Origin: Flavobacterium cauense R2A-7 | Lineage (GTDB): Bacteria > Bacteroidota > Bacteroidia > Flavobacteriales > Flavobacteriaceae | Assembly (NCBI RefSeq): GCF_000498475.1 | Contig: NZ_AVBI01000012.1 | Location: 372,001 to 436,000 of the forward strand | DNA length: 64,000 nucleotides | Direction of reading: 5' to 3' | In this document: positions 57,334-64,000 of the stretch, piece by piece | Layout of the letters: the number at the start of each line of letters is the position of its first letter | Numbering within the stretch: position 1 is the first letter of the stretch | Position numbers and translations under genes: made by a program | The notes under the pieces: model-generated | Database searches by the model: none | What the model was told of the DNA's origin: nothing | The model's input: only the letters and a program-made list of their open reading frames with translations

Positions 57334-58344
57334 TTATTCTGTTTCCACATTCAGCATCTGCCAAAGTTTATCTTTTAATTCGGTCAGCCCTTGTTGAGCC
57401 ACTGAGGAAATAAACATATATGGGATTCCTTTGAAATCTTTATCCAACTGTTTTTTCATTTCGGCTTTCAGTTCGTCGTCAAGCATGTCGGATTTTGAAA
57501 TTACCACCAAACGGTCTTTATCCAACATTTCCGGATTGTAACGACGAAGTTCATCCAAAAGAATATCGTATTCTTTTTTAATGTCCGGCGCATCGGCTGG
57601 TACCAAAAACAATAAAGTCGAATTTCGTTCGATGTGACGCAAAAAGTAATGTCCTAATCCTTTACCTTCAGCCGCACCTTCGATAATTCCGGGAATATCC
57701 GCAATTACAAACGATTGGAAATCACGGTAAGCGACAATTCCCAAATTCGGTTTTAGTGTTGTAAACGGATAATCGGCAATTTTTGGTTTTGCGGAAGTCA
57801 ATACCGACAATAACGTCGATTTTCCCGCATTTGGAAATCCTACCAAACCAACATCAGCCAATACTTTCAACTCTAAGATAACATCCATCTCTTCGGATGG
57901 CAATCCCGGTTGTGAATAGCGTGGCGTTTGATTGGTGGAACTCCTGAAATGCCAGTTTCCCAATCCACCTTTTCCTCCTTTTACAAGGATGCGTTTTTCG
58001 CCATGTTCCGTAATTTCAAAAAGCACTTCATCAGTTTCCTTATCGCGAACTACTGTTCCAAGAGGCACCTCAATGTATTTATCTTCTCCATCGGCACCCG
58101 TACTTCTGGCACTTCCTCCATCTCCCCCGTGACCGGCTTTAATGTGACGTGCGAATTTTAAGTGGAACAACGTCCACAATCCTTTGTTTCCAACCAGATA
58201 TACGTGTCCGCCGCGACCACCGTCACCACCGTCCGGACCACCTTTTTCAATAAATTTTTCCCTATGCAAATGCGTAGACCCTTTACCTCCTTTTCCGGAA
58301 GCTACATATATTTTTACGTAGTCTACAAAATTCCCCTCTGTCAT
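57334..58344 (-). CDS. obgE: GTPase ObgE/CgtA
   Basis: A 336-residue Obg GTPase, needed for large-subunit assembly and stress response. The glycine-rich Obg fold spans about 1-160 ([31 protein letters not shown] region). The G domain has G1 [11 protein letters not shown] near 169, the switch [12 protein letters not shown]3 [16 protein letters not shown] and G4 as SKSD instead of NKxD, a known Obg variant. No C-terminal OCT domain is present. Confidence 0.97.
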   Translation of the reverse strand: MTEGNFVDYVKIYVASGKGGKGSTHLHREKFIEKGGPDGGDGGRGGHVYLVGNKGLWTLFHLKFARHIKAGHGGDGGSARSTGADGEDKYIEVPLGTVVRDKETDEVLFEITEHGEKRILVKGGKGGLGNWHFRSSTNQTPRYSQPGLPSEEMDVILELKVLADVGLVGFPNAGKSTLLSVLTSAKPKIADYPFTTLKPNLGIVAYRDFQSFVIADIPGIIEGAAEGKGLGHYFLRHIERNSTLLFLVPADAPDIKKEYDILLDELRRYNPEMLDKDRLVVISKSDMLDDELKAEMKKQLDKDFKGIPYMFISSVAQQGLTELKDKLWQMLNVETE

Positions 58345-58350
58345 TGTTTC

Positions 58351-58427
58351 AGTATTCAGTATTCAGCGTTCGGTGTTCAGTGTTCAGCGTTAAAAACTGC
58401 CAACTGCTCACTGAACACTGAATACTA
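58351..58427. repeat. 7-bp-period array with inverted end before obgE
   Basis: AGTATTC AGTATTC AGCGTTC GGTGTTC AGTGTTC AGCGTT run in tandem from 58351. A stretch at 58409-58426 reading CACTGAACACTGAATACT is the exact reverse complement of AGTATTCAGTGTTCAGTG, so the array can fold on itself. Confidence 0.75.
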
Positions 58428-58428
58428 T

Positions 58429-59712
58429 TTAATTTATATCTTTCAATTGGCGCACTAAAACCTTATCGATTTTTACGCCGTCCATATCGATAACTTCCAA
58501 TTCCATTTTGTTCCAAACGAGGATTTCGCCCACCTTTGGAATATACGACAACTCGGTCATTATCAAACCACTAACTGTGGTAACATCATAATCATTAATC
58601 AGATCATCCATATCGAAGAACGTCAGGAAGTCGTGTAGCGAATAATGTCCGTCTACCAACCAAGTGCCGTCTTCGCGGGCGATTAACTGGAATTCTTCTT
58701 CATAAAAATCGGCCGCATCGCCTACCAAGGCTTCCAGAATATCATTTAAGGTAATAATACCCTGAACCACACCGTATTCGTCGGTTACCAAAGCATAATG
58801 CACCTTGGTTTTCTTAAAATTTTCCAAGGCTTTGTACGCCGAAGTGTGTTCAATAAAATATACCGGCTCTTTAGCAATTGTTCTTAAATCGAAATTTCCT
58901 TTTTTCTCGAAACTCAAAAACAAATCTTTGAGCAATACTACTCCTACTACATTATCGAGGTTGTCGTCGCAAACCGGGTAAACCGAATGCAATTCTTCCA
59001 ACACCTTCTCTTTTAGTTCCTCAACATTATCTTCTAAAGATAAGTACATCACCGATTTTCGATGTGTCATTAAGGAATTTACTTTTCGGTCACCGATATG
59101 GAATACGCGTTCCACGATGTCCTGCTCGATTTCCTGTACTTCTCCGCCTTCGGTTCCTTCTTTAATGATGGCTTTGATTTCCTCTTCCGTTACTTTTCCG
59201 TCGGCTGTAGGTTTAATTTTGAAAACATCCAGCACAAAATCCGTCGAGGTGGTTAACAACCAGATAAACGGCATGGTAATGATTGAAACCGCTTTCATGG
59301 GTACCGCCACCGCTTTCGCAATGGATTCCGGGTAATTTAGACCGATTCGTTTTGGCAATAATTCTCCGATTACCAAAGAAAAATAAGTCAAAACCACTAC
59401 AACAATTCCAACAGCCAAACTTTGAGAATAGGGCTTTAAGGTTTCAAAACCTTCTAAAAAAAGCTGTACGTTGTCAGTAACTTTTTCACCACTGTAAATA
59501 CCGGTTAAGATTCCGATTAAGGTAATCCCGATTTGTACTGTGGACAAAAATTTATTAGGCGAATTGGCTAAATCCAAGGCCGCTTTCGCACTGGTATTTC
59601 CTTTTTTTGCTGCGGATTCCAAACGATTCTTTCTGGCCGAAATCAATGCGATTTCCGACATGGAGAAAACTCCGTTCAGTACTATCAAAAAGAAAATTAT
59701 GAGTATTTCCAT
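58429..59712 (-). CDS. CNNM/CBS/CorC-domain membrane protein (hemolysin C family)
   Basis: A 427-residue protein. The CNNM (DUF21) domain with four membrane segments spans about 1-190 (IALISARKNRLESAAKKG, GELLPKRIGLNYP). A CBS pair covers about 210-330 (VFHIGDRKVNSLMTHRKSVMYL, DEYGVVQGIITLNDILEALVG). A CorC_HlyC transporter-associated domain closes the protein at about 345-425. The family is implicated in Mg2+/Co2+ efflux or homeostasis; the old hemolysin name is misleading. It follows adk by 14 bp. Confidence 0.92.
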   Translation of the reverse strand: MEILIIFFLIVLNGVFSMSEIALISARKNRLESAAKKGNTSAKAALDLANSPNKFLSTVQIGITLIGILTGIYSGEKVTDNVQLFLEGFETLKPYSQSLAVGIVVVVLTYFSLVIGELLPKRIGLNYPESIAKAVAVPMKAVSIITMPFIWLLTTSTDFVLDVFKIKPTADGKVTEEEIKAIIKEGTEGGEVQEIEQDIVERVFHIGDRKVNSLMTHRKSVMYLSLEDNVEELKEKVLEELHSVYPVCDDNLDNVVGVVLLKDLFLSFEKKGNFDLRTIAKEPVYFIEHTSAYKALENFKKTKVHYALVTDEYGVVQGIITLNDILEALVGDAADFYEEEFQLIAREDGTWLVDGHYSLHDFLTFFDMDDLINDYDVTTVSGLIMTELSYIPKVGEILVWNKMELEVIDMDGVKIDKVLVRQLKDIN

Positions 59713-59726
59713 GTTTGTGTTTTACG

Positions 59727-60299
59727 TTACAACTTGTCTATTACAGCGCTTAAACGCTCTGTTATTTCAGCAATAGACCCAATACCGTTTACGGCATAAA
59801 ACTTATTCTGGTCCTTATAATAATTCATTAAAGGAGCTGTTTTTTCATTATATTCTTCATAACGGTTACGGATTTTTTCTTCATCCTGATCGTCAATTCT
59901 TCCGGAAGTTTTTCCTCTTTCCAAAATACGCTGTACCAGAATATTATCATCCGCCTCTAAAGCAATCGTTGCCGTGACTTCCCAGTTTTTGGTTTTCAGG
60001 AAAGCATCCAAAGCATCTGCCTGAGCCAATGTTCTTGGAAAACCGTCGAATAAAAATCCTTTTGAATCCAAATTTTTATCTACCTCATCCTGCAACATTT
60101 TAATAGTTACACTATCCGGCACTAAATCCCCGTTATCGATATAACCTTTTGCTTCCCTTCCTAATGCGGTATCATTTTTCATGTTGTAACGAAAAATATC
60201 ACCGGTAGAAAGGTGTGTTAAGTTGTATTTTTCTTTTAAAAATTCTGCTTGTGTTCCTTTACCTGCGCCCGGTTTCCCGAACAAAACAATGTTGATCAT
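59727..60299 (-). CDS. adk: adenylate kinase
   Basis: A 190-residue short-form adenylate kinase (ATP + AMP = 2 ADP). P-loop GKPGAGKGTQAEFL at 7-20, AMP-binding LFDGFPRTLAQADAL and a short LID without the zinc cysteines (RILERGKTSGRIDDQDEEKI) are visible. It follows hpt by 34 bp and starts the purine-salvage/growth cluster with the CorC-like gene and obgE downstream. Confidence 0.98.
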   Translation of the reverse strand: MINIVLFGKPGAGKGTQAEFLKEKYNLTHLSTGDIFRYNMKNDTALGREAKGYIDNGDLVPDSVTIKMLQDEVDKNLDSKGFLFDGFPRTLAQADALDAFLKTKNWEVTATIALEADDNILVQRILERGKTSGRIDDQDEEKIRNRYEEYNEKTAPLMNYYKDQNKFYAVNGIGSIAEITERLSAVIDKL

Positions 60300-60333
60300 T
60301 TTAAAAAATTGTTGTTTGTAGTTATGTTGTAAA

Positions 60334-60867
60334 TTATCCTTTTAACTGATATACTTCCGATAAATTTCGTCCCAAACCATCGTAATCCAATCCGAAACCA
60401 ACGATGAATTTGTTTTCAATTTCGATACCAATATAATCAATTTTGATGTCTTTTTTGTAAGCCTCAGGTTTTAAAAACAAGGTGGCGTATTTTAGCGCTT
60501 TTAGGTTTTTATCAGCAAACAATTGGTGCAATTCTACAATTGTATTTCCGGTATCCACAATATCTTCTATCACAATTACGGTTCTTCCGGTTAAATCCTG
60601 GTTCAGTCCGATAAGTTGTTTCACTTCATGAGTCGTTTCCATACCTTCATAGGAAGCCATCTTGATAAAGCTTACTTCGCAAGGTTTCTTGTAATGTTTC
60701 ATAAAATCCGAAACCACCATAAAAGAGCCGTTTAAAACACCTATAAATACAGGGATTTCATTCCCCATATCCTTGGCAACCTGTTGTGCCATACTTGAAA
60801 TAGCAAAGTCCAGTTCTTCTGCAGAGATAAAAGGAACAAATTTTTTGTCGTGAAGTTGAATTTCCAT
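60334..60867 (-). CDS. hpt: hypoxanthine phosphoribosyltransferase
   Basis: A 177-residue type I phosphoribosyltransferase, salvaging hypoxanthine (and probably guanine) to IMP/GMP. The PRPP loop VIVIEDIVDTGNTI near residue 94-107 and VSFIKMASYEGMET are family-typical. The first gene of the hpt-adk cluster, with a TATCTTTG box 22 bases upstream. Confidence 0.96.
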   Translation of the reverse strand: MEIQLHDKKFVPFISAEELDFAISSMAQQVAKDMGNEIPVFIGVLNGSFMVVSDFMKHYKKPCEVSFIKMASYEGMETTHEVKQLIGLNQDLTGRTVIVIEDIVDTGNTIVELHQLFADKNLKALKYATLFLKPEAYKKDIKIDYIGIEIENKFIVGFGLDYDGLGRNLSEVYQLKG

Positions 60868-60889
60868 CGTTAACTTATAGAATAATTGG

Positions 60890-60897
60890 CAAAGATA
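60890..60897 (-). promoter_or_regulatory. -7 box (TATCTTTG) of hpt-adk
   Basis: Perfect TAnnTTTG match 22 bases before the hpt ATG at 60867. A doubled AGTTATGAATT at 60914-60938 sits further upstream. Confidence 0.5.
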
Positions 60898-60986
60898 ATT
60901 ATTTTTAGATATGAGTTATGAATTAAAAGTTATGAATTGCTAATCCGGCTTTTTAACCTACTTTAGTTGCATTAATAAAATCAGCA

Positions 60987-61520
60987 ATGAATTCAACGTT
61001 CACCGATCAACTCAGCAAAATCAACGCCAGTACCGAAAATCGAAACCGAATGCGGGATCTTGTCCTCCAACAACCGGAACTCCTGGAAGAACTGATTGCT
61101 TTCGGCACTGATCTTAACAATAAACACCACCATAAAGACGTTTGGATTATCGAAATGCTGGCCGAACATCAAACCGAAATGCTTTTTCCTTTCATTGATA
61201 CAATCTGTCAGACAATTTCAGAATACAAAAACGATTCGGCAATTCGAGGCATATCGCGTGTGGCTTATTTTCTGGGCACTTCCGATAAAATAAAACTTTC
61301 GGAATCGCAACAGGAAAAACTAACAGAAATTTGCCTGGACTGGTTGATTCGGGACGAACGGGTGGCCTGCAAAGTATATGCCATGAAAACCCTGTATCAT
61401 TTTGGCAAAAAAGAACCTTGGATTGCAGATGAAGTCAAGGAAATTGTTAGTCGGGATTACGCCAATCAATCGGCAGGATACAAAGCAGCAGCAAGAGAAA
61501 TTTTAAGAAAAATCAAATAA
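60987..61520 (+). CDS. HEAT-like helical repeat protein
   Basis: A 177-residue all-helical protein without signal peptide or membrane segment. Repeated amphipathic helix pairs, for example KDVWIIEMLAEHQTEMLFPFIDTIC and DERVACKVYAMKTLYHFG, suggest HEAT/armadillo-type repeats. Homologues in Flavobacteria are often labelled adenylosuccinate lyase, but no lyase signature (SSxMPxKxN) is present, so I do not follow that name. It lies directly upstream of purK, 56 bp apart, on the same strand. Confidence 0.72.
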   Translation: MNSTFTDQLSKINASTENRNRMRDLVLQQPELLEELIAFGTDLNNKHHHKDVWIIEMLAEHQTEMLFPFIDTICQTISEYKNDSAIRGISRVAYFLGTSDKIKLSESQQEKLTEICLDWLIRDERVACKVYAMKTLYHFGKKEPWIADEVKEIVSRDYANQSAGYKAAAREILRKIK

Positions 61521-61552
61521 TTTCGAAATTTTCATATCCTCAAATTGTTACC

Positions 61553-61560
61553 TATCTTTG
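61553..61560 (+). promoter_or_regulatory. -7 box (TATCTTTG) of purK
   Basis: Perfect TAnnTTTG ending 16 bases before the purK ATG at 61577. No TTG at -33. Confidence 0.5.
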
Positions 61561-61576
61561 CGCAAACAACAACACG

Positions 61577-62734
61577 ATGAATTATTTTTCTTCCGATTTT
61601 AAATTAGGAATTCTTGGCGGAGGCCAATTAGGGAAAATGCTCCTTACCGAAACCCGCAAATTCGACATTCAAACTTACGTTTTAGACTCCAGCAAAGAAG
61701 CACCTTGCCAGTTTGGTGCCACAAAATTTTTTCTGGGAAGCCTTATGGATTATGACACTGTTTACCAATTCGGAAAAATGGTGGATGTTTTAACCATCGA
61801 AATCGAAAACGTAAATCTGAATGCTTTGGACGCTTTGGAAACAGAAGGATTGAAAGTCTATCCGTCGCCAAAAACCCTTCGAATGATTCAGAACAAAGGC
61901 CGTCAGAAAGATTTTTATGTGGAAAATGGCATTCCAACATCAGCGCACCAGCGTTTTACAGGACTGAATGATTTGAAACAATCGTTGGAAAAAGACGAAT
62001 TAGAATTTCCCTTCGTTTGGAAATGTGCACAATTCGGTTACGACGGAAATGGCGTAAAAATCGTTCGCTCCACTTTAGATTTAATCGATCTACCCGAAGT
62101 AGAATGCATCGCCGAACAAATGGTGCCTTTCAAAAACGAATTGGCAGTTATTGTTTCCCGAAGCGTTTCCGGCGAAATCAAAACCTATCCTGTGGTGGAA
62201 ATGGAATTTCATCCGGAAGCCAATCAGGTGGAATACGTGATTTGCCCGGCGCGTATCAGTGAAGTTGTTGCAGAAAAAGCGCAAAAAGTAGCTTTACAAG
62301 TATCGGAAGCGTTCAATCATGTGGGCTTACTGGCCGTTGAAATGTTTCAAACCGAAAACGATGAAATCTTGGTAAATGAAGTGGCACCGCGTCCTCACAA
62401 TTCCGGACATTATTCGATTGAAGCGAGTTACACTTCTCAATTCGAACAACACATCCGGGCGATATTAGATTTACCTTTAGGAAATACAAACAGTAAAGTT
62501 GCCGGAATTATGGTAAATTTGGTAGGCGCCGAAGGTTTTTCAGGACCTGTTGTGTATGAAAACATCGAAAAAATTATGGCCATTGAAGGTGTAACGCCGC
62601 ACATCTACGGAAAAAGAGAAACCCGTCCGTTCAGAAAAATGGGGCACGTGACCATCGTAAACGAAAACATGACTGAAGCCCGAAAAATTGCCGAAGAAGT
62701 TAAGAACAGTATTCGAGTGATCAGTGTTCAATAA
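61577..62734 (+). CDS. purK: N5-carboxyaminoimidazole ribonucleotide synthase PurK
   Basis: A 385-residue ATP-grasp enzyme converting AIR, ATP and bicarbonate to N5-CAIR in purine synthesis. The N-terminal LGILGGGQLGKMLLTE (about 11-26), the ATP-grasp middle domain (FVWKCAQFGYDGNGVKIV) and the catalytic EVAPRPHNSGHYSIEAS motif are present. It precedes purE, its pathway partner, by 131 bp. Confidence 0.97.
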   Translation: MNYFSSDFKLGILGGGQLGKMLLTETRKFDIQTYVLDSSKEAPCQFGATKFFLGSLMDYDTVYQFGKMVDVLTIEIENVNLNALDALETEGLKVYPSPKTLRMIQNKGRQKDFYVENGIPTSAHQRFTGLNDLKQSLEKDELEFPFVWKCAQFGYDGNGVKIVRSTLDLIDLPEVECIAEQMVPFKNELAVIVSRSVSGEIKTYPVVEMEFHPEANQVEYVICPARISEVVAEKAQKVALQVSEAFNHVGLLAVEMFQTENDEILVNEVAPRPHNSGHYSIEASYTSQFEQHIRAILDLPLGNTNSKVAGIMVNLVGAEGFSGPVVYENIEKIMAIEGVTPHIYGKRETRPFRKMGHVTIVNENMTEARKIAEEVKNSIRVISVQ

Positions 62735-62820
62735 TTAGTATTCAGATAGAAGGCGTAAGATAATGTCGGATGCCGAATTCAGAGTACAGAAATTGTAAAA
62801 CCAAATAAGCAAATAACAAT

Positions 62821-62847
62821 TGTCATCCTGAGCTTTTTGAAGGACGA
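62821..62847 (+). repeat. fragment of a GTCATCCTGAGC-type repeat
   Basis: The purK-purE spacer contains TGTCATCCTGAGC followed by GAAGGACGAAC. These words recall one arm of the REP-like palindromes seen elsewhere, but no matching second arm is present. Confidence 0.35.
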
Positions 62848-62865
62848 ACAACCAAACATACACCT

Positions 62866-63351
62866 ATGAGTAAAGTAGCTATTGTAATGGGCAGCGTTTC
62901 CGATATGCCGGTAATGCAGGAAGCCATCGACATCTTAAAAAATTTCGGCATCGAAACCGAAGTAGACATCGTTTCAGCGCATCGAACGCCGGAAAAACTG
63001 TTTGATTTCAGTCAGAATGCCCACAAAAGAGGAATTTCAGTAATTATTGCCGGTGCCGGTGGCGCAGCGCATCTTCCGGGGATGGTAGCGTCTATGAGTC
63101 CGCTTCCCGTAATCGGTGTTCCTGTTAAATCGAGCAACTCCATTGACGGCTGGGACAGCGTTTTATCCATCCTGCAGATGCCGGGTGGGGTTCCTGTAGC
63201 GACCGTTGCTCTTAACGGCGCGAAAAATGCCGGAATTTTAGCCGCTCAAATCATTGGAAGTAGCGATAAAGTCGTTTTGGATAAAATGATTGCCTATAAA
63301 GAAGGACTGAAACAAGCGGTACTTACTGCGGCGGAAAACCTAAAGAAGTAA
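62866..63351 (+). CDS. purE: N5-CAIR mutase PurE (class I)
   Basis: A 161-residue octameric mutase converting N5-CAIR to CAIR. Active-site motifs are MGSVSDMPVMQ at 8-18, SAHRTPEKLFDF and AGGAAHLPGMVAS. Class I is consistent with the adjacent purK. A strong terminator follows. Confidence 0.98.
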   Translation: MSKVAIVMGSVSDMPVMQEAIDILKNFGIETEVDIVSAHRTPEKLFDFSQNAHKRGISVIIAGAGGAAHLPGMVASMSPLPVIGVPVKSSNSIDGWDSVLSILQMPGGVPVATVALNGAKNAGILAAQIIGSSDKVVLDKMIAYKEGLKQAVLTAAENLKK

Positions 63352-63365
63352 CCTTCACAAAAATA

Positions 63366-63394
63366 GAAAAAGCGCTTGTGGCTAGCGCTTTTTC
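63366..63394 (+). terminator. rho-independent terminator of purE
   Basis: GAAAAAGCGCT (63366-63376) pairs with AGCGCTTTTTC (63384-63394) around a 7-base loop. Confidence 0.9.
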
Positions 63395-63553
63395 AGGGGT
63401 CCACAGACTAATGGGTTAAAATTAGCCGGTGTTTATTTTCAATCTTTTTTGGGTCAAAAAAGGCGGTATTAAATTCGTTATCAGAATTTTACTCGTCAAA
63501 TATATAATTCCTTTCGATATACAGCAAATAAAATCGACAAAACACATACTAAA

Positions 63554-64000
63554 ATGAATATTCTTACTAAATATTTTTCAACCAAGCACAATACCGCTCC
63601 TTTTTCAAAGATAAAAATCGAGGATTTTGTTCCGGCAATCACGGAAGGCATTCAATTGGCCCGTACTGAAATCGATGCTATTGTGGCCAATCCGGAAAAA
63701 CCCACTTTCGAAAATACAATCGAAGCCTTGGAGTTCAGCGGACAAATATTGGACAGAATTACCAGTATTTTTTTCAATTTAAATTCGGCAGAAACCAGTG
63801 ACGAAATGCAGAAAATCGCGCAGGAAGTTTCTCCGATGCTAACTGAATTAAGCAACGATATTACGCTAAACACCGCTTTATTCGAAAAAATAAAAACGGT
63901 TTACGAACAAAAAGACAGCCTGAATCTTTCTACGGAACAGGCAATGCTTTTGGATAAAAAATTCAAAAACTTCTCTCGAAACGGAGCGCTTTTAACCGAC
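63554..64000 (+). CDS. M3-family oligopeptidase / dipeptidyl carboxypeptidase (N-terminal part)
   Basis: An ATG at 63554 opens 149 codons that run off the window. The N-terminal sequence (FSKIKIEDFVPAITEGIQLARTEIDAI, NPEKPTFENTIEALEFSGQILDRI, FFNLNSAETSDEMQKIAQEVSPML) is the characteristic helical prodomain of the M3A peptidases Dcp/OpdA. The HExxH zinc motif, expected much further downstream, lies outside the window. The absence of a signal peptide suggests a cytoplasmic enzyme. Confidence 0.88.
   Translation, partial: MNILTKYFSTKHNTAPFSKIKIEDFVPAITEGIQLARTEIDAIVANPEKPTFENTIEALEFSGQILDRITSIFFNLNSAETSDEMQKIAQEVSPMLTELSNDITLNTALFEKIKTVYEQKDSLNLSTEQAMLLDKKFKNFSRNGALLTD

Overview
The window is a stretch of chromosome from a member of the Bacteroidetes, most likely a Flavobacteriaceae species close to Flavobacterium. 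Three things point there. The gene content includes S46 dipeptidyl-peptidase, SusC-like plug sequence, CarboxypepD_reg domains and a combined S12-S7-EF-G-S10-S17-alpha ribosomal block. Promoter boxes of the TTG-N18/19-TAnnTTTG type replace the usual -35/-10. Leaders before start codons are A-rich and lack Shine-Dalgarno sequences. I see no rRNA, tRNA, CRISPR array, insertion sequence, prophage or plasmid gene.

Layout. 1-3.4 kb: polysaccharide export (Wza-like lipoprotein and Wzc-like tyrosine kinase) and the first codons of another minus-strand gene. 3.4-13.3 kb: housekeeping and membrane genes, namely recR, a Na+/solute symporter, a CoA-binding protein, MarC, an SDR/DUF2867 protein, a two-gene arginine/citrulline pentein operon, a LEA-like helical protein, citrate synthase and a membrane protein. 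13.3-13.5 kb: a 21-bp tandem array that can encode a strict cysteine heptad. 13.5-16 kb: eno and carA. 16.2-33.3 kb: one long minus-strand ribosomal block (rpsL-rpsG-fusA-rpsJ, then rplC to rplQ with secY, infA, rpmJ and rpoA). It has recognisable promoters before rpsL, rplC and rpsH and structured leaders before rplC, rpsH and rpsD.

33.5-47.1 kb: an Omp85-type outer-membrane protein, rlmB, a rhomboid protease, rarA, a HAD nucleotidase, a metal-suspect ABC export/OB-fold operon, two unknown small lipoprotein-like genes, radC, a DUF1287 protein, an Mpl-like murein ligase and a TPR protein. 47.2-54.8 kb: a giant alpha-2-macroglobulin protein carrying an in-frame CarboxypepD_reg plus SusC-like plug insertion, followed by a CarboxypepD_reg protein. 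55-64 kb: S46 peptidase, obgE, a CNNM/CorC protein, adk, hpt, a HEAT-like protein, purK, purE and a truncated M3 peptidase gene.

Two kinds of intergenic sequence stand out. The first is a four-copy structured element (AGCCCnGAT...AGCnGGA) whose outer stem covaries between copies; it supplies the stop codon and tail of the rhomboid gene, and one copy has a REP-like palindrome nested in its loop. The second is a set of short arrays with a 7- or 8-bp period between unrelated genes. The most unusual protein is the macroglobulin/SusC-plug fusion.
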